A stretch of 64,000 bases of DNA, taken from the NCBI RefSeq assembly GCF_000993825.1, contig NZ_CP011114.1, positions 1,674,001-1,738,000 of the forward strand, read 5' to 3'. The notes beneath the pieces are model-generated. The model saw nothing but the letters and a program-made list of their open reading frames with translations. It searched no databases and was not told the origin of the DNA. This DNA is from Paenibacillus durus ATCC 35681 (GTDB taxonomy: Bacteria > Bacillota > Bacilli > Paenibacillales > Paenibacillaceae). A program made the translations under genes and the position numbers. Below, piece after piece: positions 1-8,534 of the stretch (its first letter is position 1; each line of letters opens with the position of its first letter).

Positions 1-2
1 TC

Positions 3-1457
3 AATCGGATTACCAATGACGTGAATCAGCTGCAGCTGGCGGTTGCCATGCTGATCCGGCTTGTCATCCGTGCGCCGTTTATCGCTATTGGAGCGATCAT
101 CATGGCCATGATTCTCGATTTTCGCTTGTCGCTTGTGCTGCTGGCGGCCGCGCCGGTCTTTGCTGTACTGCTGTATTGGATCATTTCGCGTTCATCGCCG
201 CTGTACCGCAAGTACCAGCAGAAGCTGGACTCAATCGCCCAGGTGCTGAGCGAGAATCTGTCCGGCATCCGGGTCATCCGCGCTTTCGCCAAGCGGCGCA
301 AGGAAAGGGAACGCTTCGGCGCCGCCGCAGACGATGTGACGGCGACGGCTCTGCATGTCGGCCGGATTTCCGCTCTGCTCAGCCCATTGACCTCATTGGT
401 GGTCAATGCGGCCATCCTCGCGATTCTATGGGCGGGAGGCATTCACATTAATGCGGGCCGGCTTTCGCAAGGGGAAATCATTGCTTTTATCAACTATGTT
501 ACCCAAATTTTGCTGGCGCTGATCGTTACCTCGAATTTGGTGATTATCTTCACCAAAGCCAATTCGTCACTCTCCAGAGTAAACGAAGTGCTGGCGGTTT
601 CAAGTTCGGTTGCGGAGCCGGAGCATCCGGTCATTTCACCGTTAGCCGAAACCCGAGAGTTTCTTGCCATGCAAGCAGGGCGAACCGATGGTTCCGAACC
701 GGCCGTTCAGGTTCCCGCCATTGAGTTCGACCATGTTTCTTTCGGATACAGCAAGGCCGGAGAGCTTGCGCTGGACGACATTTCCGTGAAGATCTGGCGG
801 GGCGAGACCGTAGGTCTGATCGGCGGCACAGGCTCAGGCAAATCGACATTCGTCAATTTGATCCCCCGCTTCTATGACGCCTTCTCGGGCGAGGTGCGGG
901 TGGACGGAGTGAACGTCAAGGATTATCCGCTTCTCCGGCTCAGAGAATCCATCGGCATCGTCCCGCAGAAGGCGGTGCTCTTTACGGGCACGATCGCCGA
1001 TAATATCCGCTGGGGGAAGACGGAGGCGACCGAAGACGAAATCCGCGCAGCGGCGGCTGTCGCGCAGGCGGAGGAGTTCATTTCCAAGCTGCCCGAAGGG
1101 CTTAATACGGAAGTTTCCCGCGGCGGATTGAACCTTTCCGGCGGGCAGAAGCAGCGGCTCACTATCGCGCGGGCGGTGGTCGGCCGTCCGGACATTCTGA
1201 TTCTGGACGATTCCTCCAGTGCGCTCGATTTCGCCACCGATGCGGCGCTGCGCCGCGAGCTGAAAGAGAGCCGCGCCGGGATGACGACGCTTGTCGTCTC
1301 CCAGCGGGTCGGCACCGTCCGGCAGGCCGACAGAATTATCGTGTTCGAAGACGGCCGGATTGCCGGAGTCGGCCGGCATGAGGATTTACTGCACAGCTGC
1401 GAGGTATACCGTGAAATCTGCAACTCCCAGCTGTCAAGCGAGGAGGCGGCTTTATGA
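3..1457 (+). CDS. ABC exporter half-transporter, degenerate ATP-site subunit (5' partial)
   Basis: Membrane domain plus C-terminal ATPase of a multidrug-type ABC exporter; the reading frame is open from base 3, so the true start lies upstream of the window. The ATPase has Walker A GGTGSGKST and a normal signature LSGGQKQRL. The residue after the Walker B aspartate is Asp instead of the catalytic Glu (LILDDSSS), and the switch histidine is replaced by Gln (VVSQRV). These changes mark the non-catalytic half of a heterodimer. The stop overlaps the next start by 4 bp (ATGA), so the two subunits are translationally coupled. Family resembles BmrC, YfiB or TM287; the substrate cannot be read from sequence. 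Confidence 0.93.
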   Translation, partial: NRITNDVNQLQLAVAMLIRLVIRAPFIAIGAIIMAMILDFRLSLVLLAAAPVFAVLLYWIISRSSPLYRKYQQKLDSIAQVLSENLSGIRVIRAFAKRRKERERFGAAADDVTATALHVGRISALLSPLTSLVVNAAILAILWAGGIHINAGRLSQGEIIAFINYVTQILLALIVTSNLVIIFTKANSSLSRVNEVLAVSSSVAEPEHPVISPLAETREFLAMQAGRTDGSEPAVQVPAIEFDHVSFGYSKAGELALDDISVKIWRGETVGLIGGTGSGKSTFVNLIPRFYDAFSGEVRVDGVNVKDYPLLRLRESIGIVPQKAVLFTGTIADNIRWGKTEATEDEIRAAAAVAQAEEFISKLPEGLNTEVSRGGLNLSGGQKQRLTIARAVVGRPDILILDDSSSALDFATDAALRRELKESRAGMTTLVVSQRVGTVRQADRIIVFEDGRIAGVGRHEDLLHSCEVYREICNSQLSSEEAAL

Positions 1458-3193
1458 GCGGCAAACAGGTTTGGAAAAGATTGATCATCTATACCGCGCA
1501 GTTTAGAACCCCCGCCATTCTGGCGGTGCTCTGCGCCATCCTTAGCGTGGCGGCCAGCCTGATCGGGCCGCTGCTGATCGCCCGGGCGGTCGACTATATG
1601 ATGGGACCCGGGAAAGTGGATTTTGACGCGCTGCTAAGGATCATCCTAGAATTGGCGGTTGTATTTCTTGCCGGAAGCCTGTGCGGCTGGCTGCTGACCT
1701 ACCTCACAAACCGGATCGCCTATCACACGGTAAACCGCATGCGGAATGATCTGTTCGACAAGCTGAACGTCCTGCCGCTGAAGTTCCATGACAATCACCC
1801 GCAGGGCGATCTGATCAGCCGGTTCGTGAACGACATGGACGCCGTATCGGACGGTCTGCTCCAAGGCTTTCAGACTCTGCTTACCGGCGTCGTTACGATC
1901 GTCGGCGCGATTGGACTGATGCTATATATCAGCCCGCTCATGACCGTGGTCGTGCTGCTGTCCGCGCCCGCTTCGTACTATATGGCCCGCTTCATTACGA
2001 CGCGCTCGCAGCAGCTCTTCCGCGACCAGGCCAAAATTCTCGGCAGCCTTAACGGTTATGTGGAAGAAGTGGTCGGCGGGCAAAAGATCGTTCAGGCTTT
2101 TCACTATGAGGACAAAACTTATGAGCGGTTCGAGGGACTGAACGGGGAACTGTACCAGGCCGGCGTTCATGCGCAGTTCTACGGCTCTCTTTCCGGACCG
2201 ACGACCCGGCTGGTTAACAACATTACGTTTTCCGTTATCGCGATCATCGGCAGCATCGTCATTATCGCGGGCGGGTTGACCGTCGGGGATTTGTCCGGCT
2301 TTCTGATCTATTCCAATCTGTTCGCCAAACCATTTAATGAAATAACCGGCGTCATTACGCAGCTTCAGTCGGCGACCGCTTCGGCCCAGCGTGTCTTTGC
2401 GGTTCTGGACCTTGAGCCCGAACAGCCCGACGCTCCGGATGCGTTTGACCCTGAGCCGGGGCAGGGGACGGTTGTATTTGACAAGGTCAGATTTGCTTAT
2501 CATCCCGAACGTCCCTTGATTACGGATTTCAGCCTGGAAGTCAAACCGGGCACTCGGGTCGCCATTGTCGGACAGACGGGAGCAGGCAAGACGACGCTGG
2601 TTAACCTGCTAATGCGTTTTTATGATGCAGGCGGCGGCGCAATCCGAATCGGAGGCGTGGACATCAAGGATATGACGCGCGACAGCCTGCGCCGCAATTT
2701 CGGCATGGTGCTGCAGGATACGTGGCTGTTCGGCGGTAGCATAAGGGATAATATCGCTTACGGCAAGCCGGAGGCGACAGATGAAGAAGTCATTGCCGCC
2801 GCCAAGGCCGTGAGTGCGCACAGCTTCATCAAACGTCTTCCGGACGGCTACAATACCTTGATCAGCGGATCAGGCGACAATCTGTCCCAGGGACAGAAGC
2901 AGCTGCTTACCATTGCGCGCGTGCTGCTGGCCGACCCGCCGATGCTTATTCTGGACGAAGCGACGAGCAGCATCGACACCCGGACTGAAATCCGCATCCA
3001 GCGCGCTTTCCTGAAAATGATGGACGGACGCACCAGCTTCGTCATCGCCCACCGGCTGTCCACGATCCGCGAGTCGGACCTTATTCTGTTCATGAAGGAC
3101 GGCGATATTGTGGAAAGCGGCACCCATGAGCAGCTTCTCCGCCTGGGAGGCTATTACGCCCGGCTGTACAACAGCCAGTTTGCGGCGGTTTGA
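1454..3193 (+). CDS. ABC exporter half-transporter, catalytic subunit
   Basis: A 579-residue exporter subunit with an N-terminal six-helix membrane domain (about residues 15-310) and a C-terminal ATPase. Walker A is GQTGAGKTT, Walker B ends LILDEATSS with the catalytic Glu, and the switch is IAHRLST with its His, so its own site is complete. Its signature is altered to LSQGQKQ, which faces the degenerate Walker site of the upstream subunit. This is the complementary arrangement expected of a heterodimer with one active and one inactive ATP site. It starts inside the upstream stop codon and is followed by an intrinsic terminator. Probably exports drugs, lipids or peptides from the cytoplasm or inner leaflet. 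Confidence 0.93.
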   Translation: MSGKQVWKRLIIYTAQFRTPAILAVLCAILSVAASLIGPLLIARAVDYMMGPGKVDFDALLRIILELAVVFLAGSLCGWLLTYLTNRIAYHTVNRMRNDLFDKLNVLPLKFHDNHPQGDLISRFVNDMDAVSDGLLQGFQTLLTGVVTIVGAIGLMLYISPLMTVVVLLSAPASYYMARFITTRSQQLFRDQAKILGSLNGYVEEVVGGQKIVQAFHYEDKTYERFEGLNGELYQAGVHAQFYGSLSGPTTRLVNNITFSVIAIIGSIVIIAGGLTVGDLSGFLIYSNLFAKPFNEITGVITQLQSATASAQRVFAVLDLEPEQPDAPDAFDPEPGQGTVVFDKVRFAYHPERPLITDFSLEVKPGTRVAIVGQTGAGKTTLVNLLMRFYDAGGGAIRIGGVDIKDMTRDSLRRNFGMVLQDTWLFGGSIRDNIAYGKPEATDEEVIAAAKAVSAHSFIKRLPDGYNTLISGSGDNLSQGQKQLLTIARVLLADPPMLILDEATSSIDTRTEIRIQRAFLKMMDGRTSFVIAHRLSTIRESDLILFMKDGDIVESGTHEQLLRLGGYYARLYNSQFAAV

Positions 3194-3271
3194 GCGGTAG
3201 CCGGCCCATTTTATGCACCTTTAAGCATCGAGGATTATATAATATCCCTGACCCCCAAAGATGTCACTTGA

Positions 3272-3296
3272 CCCCGCCGGATGGCGGGGCTTTTTT
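3272..3296 (+). terminator. Intrinsic terminator of the ABC exporter operon
   Basis: Stem CCCCGCC/GGCGGGG with a GGAT loop, then C and six T. The T run ends exactly where the group II intron remnant begins. Confidence 0.9.
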
Positions 3297-3545
3297 GTGC
3301 GACGGGCAGTCACAACTTTAGCGAAAATCGCTAGAGCAGGCCGATACAGGCAGCGGTGACGTTACTGAGGTAAAAACGAACCGCGAGCCTAGAAGGATGC
3401 TTTCACGCGGGTGAAAGTCCCGCCTCTACCGCGCTGGCCTGAGTAGGGAAGCCTAATCTAGGGCGGCCACCGTGAGGAGGTCGTCTGAAGGAGATGCGGA
3501 CCATCGAGAGACCCGCAGGCGGACGAGCAGACTCAAATGATTAAA
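3297..3545 (+). mobile_element. 5' remnant of a group IIC intron (domain I region)
   Basis: Directly after the T run of the terminator the sequence begins GTGCGAC, matching the GUGYG 5' end of group II introns. It continues with intron-like structured sequence including GTGAAAGTCCCGCC (about 3411-3424) and TAGGGAAGCCTAATCTAGGG (about 3445-3464). Class C group II introns are known to insert just downstream of terminator hairpins, and the position here fits that to the base. No reverse transcriptase frame or domain V was found before the next gene, so only about 250 bases of the 5' end remain. The right edge is approximate. Confidence 0.7.
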
Positions 3546-3584
3546 GCGCCCGATAATGGAAGATCGTTCAACCTTATTAAATTT

Positions 3585-4327
3585 TCAAACGATTGATCTA
3601 GCAATTCTAAATCCAATATCATCTATATAAAAATCAGGCATACTCTTTCGACGGCAAGTAGCTCCACATCCACGTTCTTCTTCTGCCCAACTTCCTCCGC
3701 GAATTATTCGGTAATTACCAAATGTCTTTTCATCGTATAAGTCCCAACACCACTCCCAAACATTTCCGATCATATCATACAAGCCCCAATCATTAGGTTT
3801 TTTCTCACCAACTTCGTGTACTCGTTCGTTAGAATTATCTTTATACCAAGCGATTTCATCAATTTCACCATACCGATATCCTTTTGATTTTGCCTTACAT
3901 GCATATTGCCATTCAGCATCTGTCGGTAAACGAAAACCATTAGTATTATAATTACAAATAACTGATTTACCTTCATTATTTAAATCATAAAACTTGTCAT
4001 AACCCAGTGCATCAGATAGTAAGTTACAAAAATTCACTGCATCTATCCATGAAACATTAACAACTGGTTTTCGAGCCTCGGTTGTTGTTAAAAATTTCCT
4101 TCCCATAATAATCGCATAAAGTTCTTCTGTCACCGTATATTTGGCAAGATAAAATGGCTTAATCTCAACATTATAACTTCTGTTAAATTTTTTCTAAAAC
4201 CCGGCATTCCAAATTTATAGTTTGAACTAATCCATTTTTGCTCGTTTCGAAAATCTCGTAGGCGGATTTCTCCTTCAGGAATATAAACCATTAAATCTTT
4301 TATGTAGTCGTTTAAGTTAACTAACAT
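3585..4327 (-). pseudogene. SUMF1/formylglycine-generating-enzyme-like protein, frameshifted
   Basis: Two adjacent frames together make one SUMF1-type protein. The upstream frame (4327 down to about 4190) gives MLVNLNDYIKDLMVYIPEGE and onward; the downstream frame continues with YNVEIKPFYLAKYTVTEELY, the usual family start, and includes FRLPTDAEWQYAC, GLYDMIGNVWEW and RGGSW motifs. They are joined by a one-base shortage in a run of six A on the coding strand (T run at 4188-4193). SUMF1 proteins modify or bind target proteins; no sulfatase or other target gene is nearby. The region is AT-rich compared with its surroundings, which suggests transfer. It may be a true pseudogene, a sequencing error in a homopolymer, or a slippage site. 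Confidence 0.8.
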
Positions 4328-4439
4328 TGCCCTCTCCTAGTCTGAATTAATATTTGACACAACTAATTAGTATTTCTTCACAATCTCATACCAACTGGAT
4401 TTAGGTCAATATCTTGAACACAAAAAAGTTAAGTATTAA

Positions 4440-4824
4440 GCAGATTGTCGAATAGAAAGGCAGAGGAAAAGTCCATGTAACGGTGAAGATTGACCTCTTC
4501 CTTTTTGAAGATGGCATGAAAAGACTCGATGCAAGCATTGTCATAGGGACAGCCTTTTTGGCTAAGACTGAATCATTCCAAGGGATTGAGCGTATTCCAT
4601 GTAATCTTTACTTGTATACTCGGAACCAAGGGCATAGTGAAGAAGCACCCCTTTTTGCTTCAAGATATGATGGATTTTCGGTGCACCATACCGTTCCTCG
4701 CTATCCTGATGGATGACCTTTATTTCCTCTGTCCATTTTGTATTTTCCCGTTCCATTGGGATGGTGTTTTTTGCAAAGACTGGTAATAGGGGCTTCTTGG
4801 AACTTGTAACACTTGACACATCAT
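4440..4824 (-). pseudogene. Decayed IS3-family transposase (OrfB) remnant
   Basis: On the minus strand, pieces of an IS3-family OrfB integrase appear in three frames. MCQVLQVPRSPYYQSL is the N-terminus, EERYGAPKIHHILKQKGV is the HTH_21-like part, and GCPYDNACIESFHAIFKKEE carries the last catalytic Glu region. At least two frameshifts separate them, and the segment between KQKGV and the EYTSKDYMEYAQ part is missing, so the DDE core is deleted. The copy cannot be active. No convincing terminal inverted repeats or target duplication were seen, so the outer edges of the element are unknown. Confidence 0.8.
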
Positions 4825-4939
4825 GGTAATTAGGGGGCCTAAGAGTTACAACCAAGCAACTGCAACATTATCTGGAAAAGGTTCGTCATTTAAGAAAATA
4901 ATGTTGGTTAAATTTCTTTAAGGAAGGGGCGGCGATGAG

Positions 4940-5230
4940 GTGGGTAAAAATGTTGCTTTCATATTCGTTGTTATATTAGCAATTTTAAGTGGGTGTCAAA
5001 GCCCTCCAACAACAAAAGTTGTCCAAATATCAGCGGAACAAGCCAAATCCGTTGTCCAGCAGCATCATAAGAAAAACAGCAATTTTGGTGAAGCCGAAAT
5101 AACTTCGATAAAACACATAAATAATGAGTACAAAGTAACATGGGAAAGAAAAAGCAATTGCGAGAGCGGAACAGATTATGTTAATGACAAAGATGGGACT
5201 ATCACAAGAAGCGAGGCCTCGATCTGCTAA
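4940..5230 (+). CDS. Small secreted lipoprotein, PepSY-like
   Basis: A 96-residue protein with a short hydrophobic signal and lipobox ILSGC, so the mature protein would be anchored on the outer membrane face at Cys19. The body begins ISAEQAKSVV and ends with a pair of cysteines spaced across a small beta-rich segment, reminiscent of PepSY-like Bacillus lipoproteins. Start is GTG at 4940 with AAGGAAGGGG about 10 bases upstream. It lies in the AT-rich accessory patch with no functional partner, and its role is unknown. Confidence 0.75.
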   Translation: MGKNVAFIFVVILAILSGCQSPPTTKVVQISAEQAKSVVQQHHKKNSNFGEAEITSIKHINNEYKVTWERKSNCESGTDYVNDKDGTITRSEASIC

Positions 5231-5268
5231 GCGAACCTCCAATCAGAGTCTCTCAGATATGTAGCCAT

Positions 5269-5299
5269 AAAAAATGCCCTCCGGCTTGCCGCGCAAGCC
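5269..5299 (-). terminator. Possible terminator of the nitroreductase gene
   Basis: Minus-strand hairpin GGCTTG/CAAGCC (5283-5299) followed 8 bases later by six T (5274-5269). The gap between stem and T run makes it a weak call. Confidence 0.4.
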
Positions 5300-5325
5300 A
5301 TGAGAGCAGCTTTTTCGTGCCATAC

Positions 5326-5961
5326 TTACATAAAATCGACGAACTCGCCCACCGGCTTGCGGTAGCCGCGCGGTCTGATCTTGCGTTGGTCATCCTTGCC
5401 GATAGTAATCAGCATCACGGGAACGAGATGGTCCGGCAGCCCGAGAACGTTCTTGACGGCTTCCGGATCGAATCCGATCATCGGGCATGTATCCCAACCC
5501 TTGTCTTTGGCGATCAGCATGAACTGCATGGCCGACAGTGAAGCGTTGCGGATCGCTTCGTCGCGTTGAAAAGCCTCTTTGCCTATGTATGCCTGATTGA
5601 TTGCGTCGATCACCCCGTCATATTCATCCTGCGACATCGCCCCCAGCATTTTGAGACCACCGTAAATTTCCGGCGCCTGCTCGTAGGCATGCATATCCCC
5701 CAGGACGGCAATGACAGCGGAGGCGGTATGAATTTTGTATTGTCCGTAGGCGCTCTCGCGAATCTGTTCTTTAAGCGCTGGGTCTGCGATTACTTTATAG
5801 CGGGTGTGCTGTAGATTGAAAGCTGAAGGAGCGAGTCTGGTATGGGAGAAGATTTCTTCGAGCTCGCTTTGCGGAATTTTGACGCCCTCCACAAAATTCA
5901 TGGCCGATCGGCGGGCTTGGACAACCTCTAAAAAAGGGTTAACGGCTGCTTGTGTACTCAT
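5326..5961 (-). CDS. Nitroreductase-family FMN oxidoreductase
   Basis: A 211-residue flavoprotein of the nitroreductase fold, probably an FMN-dependent NAD(P)H oxidoreductase acting on quinones or nitro compounds in the cytoplasm. Typical landmarks are the N-terminal RRSAMNF (FMN phosphate contact), LAPSAFNLQHTRY, the central hydrophobic SLSAMQFMLIAKDKGWDTCPMIGFD and the C-terminal RPRGYRKP. It resembles Bacillus YodC/MhqN-type enzymes. The start at 5961 (MSTQAAV) has GGAGG at good spacing, and the ATG five codons upstream overlaps that site. Upstream DNA (5977-6050) is very AT-rich and has two near-repeats of TTACT(T)ATTA-like sequence, which could be a regulator site. Confidence 0.85.
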   Translation of the reverse strand: MSTQAAVNPFLEVVQARRSAMNFVEGVKIPQSELEEIFSHTRLAPSAFNLQHTRYKVIADPALKEQIRESAYGQYKIHTASAVIAVLGDMHAYEQAPEIYGGLKMLGAMSQDEYDGVIDAINQAYIGKEAFQRDEAIRNASLSAMQFMLIAKDKGWDTCPMIGFDPEAVKNVLGLPDHLVPVMLITIGKDDQRKIRPRGYRKPVGEFVDFM

Positions 5962-6151
5962 TGATATTGCCTCCATCCAATGATTAAAAATTAATTAATT
6001 TATTAAATAAATATACTTACTATTAGTTACTTAATAATATATCACGGCTTCAATCATCCGTCAATGATGCCATGAATTTTGGGATTGCCAATAATTCCAA
6101 ATCGTAATAGAGTCTATGATTAGAACGGTTACAACCGGAAAGGAGCTATAT

Positions 6152-7738
6152 ATGAAGAAAAAGATCATGATCCCCGCCGCGGTATGCTTTCTAGCCATTT
6201 CGATTTGCTTGGTTTCTTTGGCTTGGGGCGCGCCGAGGGAGCAAATTTTCCGCTTTAATCTGTATACTAATCCGATTTCGCTGGACCCTGCTTTGTCGTA
6301 CGACAGCACAAGCGACGAGGTGCTAAACGGGGTTTTTGAAGGGCTGGTGCGCACTAGCAGGAACGGCGGAATTGAACCGGCCATGGCGAAATCGTGGACT
6401 GTCTCGCAGGACGGCAGAACGTACACCTTCAAGCTCAGAGGTGATGCGGCATGGAGCAACAAGCAGAAGGTTAAAGCTTCGGATTTCGAATATGCGTGGA
6501 AAAGAGTGCTGAATCCCGCCACCTCGTCACCCCATGCCTATATGCTGTACTATCTTGCGGGCGGAGAGGCCTATCATAACGGGACGCTGAAAAACGCTTC
6601 GAAGGTCGGTGTTCAGGCCGTGAACGATACAACGCTCAAAGTGACGCTCAGGAGCCGGACCCCCTACTTTTTGCAGCTGGCGGCTTCCCGGGCTTATCTG
6701 CCGGTCAATCCGTCTGTGGTGAAGAGCAATAAGAATTGGGCTATGTCTGCCAAAAGCCTTGTCGGCAACGGTTCGTTCACTCTGACGAAATGGGTGCCTG
6801 ACCAAGAAATCGTGCTGTCCAAGAACAGATTCTATCCCGAAGCGAAGAAGATTCATTTTGACCAAATAAAGATGGGTATCATCAATGATCCGGTTCGAGA
6901 ATTGGCCATGTACAAACAGGGTCAACTGGACTGGTCAGGGCCGTCCGAGACGAACATCAATGTCTTCAAGCTGGATAAAGCAACAAAAAAGGACGTACAC
7001 ACCTACAATCCCGCCAGTACATACTATTACGTGTTCAATGTGACCAAGCCTCCGTTCGACAACGTAAACATCCGCCGGGCGCTGGGCATGGCGATTTCAA
7101 GAGAGATGCTGACCCATGGAACGCCGGCCTATGCCTTTGTTCCGCCGGGTATCCGGGGTGCCGGTAAGACGTTTCGGGAGGAGGCTTCCGGAGCGCCTTA
7201 TTTTAAGGAGGATGCGGACAAGGCGCGGGAGCTGCTGAAAAAAGGCATGAAAGAGGAAGGATTGAGCGCGTTCCCGGAAACGAAGCTTATTTTTAATGAG
7301 GGGCATGAGTATATCTCATCTGCGGTTACCTCGATGTGGGCGGATAATCTGGGCATTGACGTATATGCCGAGGTTCAGCCCTGGGAGGAACTGCTGGATA
7401 ACCGCATGGCCTTGAACTTTGAGATCGCGAGAGCGGGCTGGACGGCGGATTATAACGATCCCGCTTCTTTCCTTGAAATGTTCGCTTCCTGGAGCACGGA
7501 TAATGACAGCGGCTGGCATAACGCGGAGTATGATTCCTATATCCGCCAGGCGCAGCAGACGGGAAACGATGCGGTACGCATGAAGCTGTACCATCAAGCC
7601 GAGCGCCTGCTGATCGATCAGATGGTCATCATCCCGGTTCACTATTTTAAAGAATTCACTTTGCAGAAACCCTATGTGCACGGTGTTTATAAAGACTATT
7701 CAGGTGCTCTCGTTTACCGGGACGGATATTTAAAATAA
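6152..7738 (+). CDS. Oligopeptide ABC transporter substrate-binding protein (OppA-like)
   Basis: A 528-residue SBP family 5 protein; key landmarks are EPAMAKSWTVSQDGRTYTFKL, the conserved WSNKQKVKASDFEYAWKRVL and the C-terminal ERLLIDQMVIIPVHYF. It should bind peptides outside the membrane. The signal peptide (MKKK then a hydrophobic stretch to about residue 27) has no clear lipobox Cys at the cleavage point, unusual for a Gram-positive OppA. Start at 6152 is set by AAAGGAG 7 bases upstream. No permease or ATPase genes follow, so it must work with components encoded elsewhere; only a GDSL hydrolase lies 16 bases downstream. Confidence 0.88.
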   Translation: MKKKIMIPAAVCFLAISICLVSLAWGAPREQIFRFNLYTNPISLDPALSYDSTSDEVLNGVFEGLVRTSRNGGIEPAMAKSWTVSQDGRTYTFKLRGDAAWSNKQKVKASDFEYAWKRVLNPATSSPHAYMLYYLAGGEAYHNGTLKNASKVGVQAVNDTTLKVTLRSRTPYFLQLAASRAYLPVNPSVVKSNKNWAMSAKSLVGNGSFTLTKWVPDQEIVLSKNRFYPEAKKIHFDQIKMGIINDPVRELAMYKQGQLDWSGPSETNINVFKLDKATKKDVHTYNPASTYYYVFNVTKPPFDNVNIRRALGMAISREMLTHGTPAYAFVPPGIRGAGKTFREEASGAPYFKEDADKARELLKKGMKEEGLSAFPETKLIFNEGHEYISSAVTSMWADNLGIDVYAEVQPWEELLDNRMALNFEIARAGWTADYNDPASFLEMFASWSTDNDSGWHNAEYDSYIRQAQQTGNDAVRMKLYHQAERLLIDQMVIIPVHYFKEFTLQKPYVHGVYKDYSGALVYRDGYLK

Positions 7739-7754
7739 AGGAGGACTTCCGAAG

Positions 7755-8381
7755 ATGCTTTTTAAAGAAAACGACGTGATTTTGTTCCAGGGTGACAGCA
7801 TTACCGATGTTGGCCGCAACCGCTTTGACGCTTATTCGCTGGGAAACGGCTATCCCCTGATGGTTGCCGGACGGCTTGGCCTGCTGTTTCCGGAGAAAAA
7901 GCTTGCGTTCTACAACCGGGGCGTCGGCGGCGACCGGGCCGCCGATCTCGTGCGGCGCTGGGACAGGGACTGCCTTGCGCTGAAGCCGACCTGGGTATCC
8001 ATCTATGTCGGCATCAACGAGAGCTGGTACCGGTACGACAGCGGCGAGGAGACGACACCGGAAGCGTTCGAGGCGCAGTACCGGAATTTGCTGGACCGCA
8101 CGCGGCAGACTTTGGACGCCAAGCTGATCCTGATCGAGCCGTTCGTCCTGCCGGTTCAGGGGCTGAACCGCGATTGGCGGGAAGATCTGGACCCGAAAAT
8201 CGCCGTTGTGCGGAAGCTGGCCCGCGAGTATAGGGCGCTGCTGGTGCCGCTTGACGGCCTGTTTGCAGCCGCTTCGATAAAGGCCGACCCGGCCTATTGG
8301 ACGGAAGACGGCGTTCACCCGACCCCCGCAGGGCATGCGCTGATTACCGAAGCGTGGTTGAAAGCGGTTGGAGTGAACTGA
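7755..8381 (+). CDS. SGNH/GDSL-type hydrolase
   Basis: A 208-residue esterase of the SGNH family. Block I is FQGDSITDVGR with the nucleophile Ser, block II is the Gly in GVGGDR, block III is GINES with Asn, and block V is DGVHPT with the catalytic Asp and His. No signal peptide, so the enzyme is cytoplasmic; such proteins often remove acetyl groups from sugars or act on short esters. It is preceded by AAAGGAGG and lies 16 bases after the peptide-binding protein, so they are probably co-transcribed. A terminator follows. Confidence 0.88.
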   Translation: MLFKENDVILFQGDSITDVGRNRFDAYSLGNGYPLMVAGRLGLLFPEKKLAFYNRGVGGDRAADLVRRWDRDCLALKPTWVSIYVGINESWYRYDSGEETTPEAFEAQYRNLLDRTRQTLDAKLILIEPFVLPVQGLNRDWREDLDPKIAVVRKLAREYRALLVPLDGLFAAASIKADPAYWTEDGVHPTPAGHALITEAWLKAVGVN

Positions 8382-8404
8382 TTCATTGGCTTTTTCCCGC
8401 TGAG

Positions 8405-8446
8405 AAAGGATGCCTTTGGCTGCTTTAGGCCAGGCATCCTTTTATT
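8405..8446 (+). terminator. Intrinsic terminator after the GDSL hydrolase
   Basis: Stem AAAGGATGCCT/AGGCATCCTTT (8405-8415 with 8432-8442), extended by TTGGC/GCC, then a T-rich tail. Confidence 0.85.
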
Positions 8447-8493
8447 TTTCCAAGAGGCGGCGGAGTCCCTGATTTCTCCAGTTTCGGTTTTGC

Positions 8494-8502
8494 TGTTATA
8501 AT
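8494..8502 (+). promoter_or_regulatory. Extended -10 promoter of the phosphoesterase gene
   Basis: TGTTATAAT gives a perfect TGn plus TATAAT extended -10, 33 bases before the TTG start. No good -35 is seen. Confidence 0.55.
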
Positions 8503-8534
8503 ATAGAGAACGCGTGTTTCGGGAGGGATTCGGA

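Noticed and set aside
4934..4978. ATG one frame away from the small lipoprotein start
   Set aside because: It stops after 14 codons; the GTG at 4940 gives a full lipoprotein with signal and lipobox.
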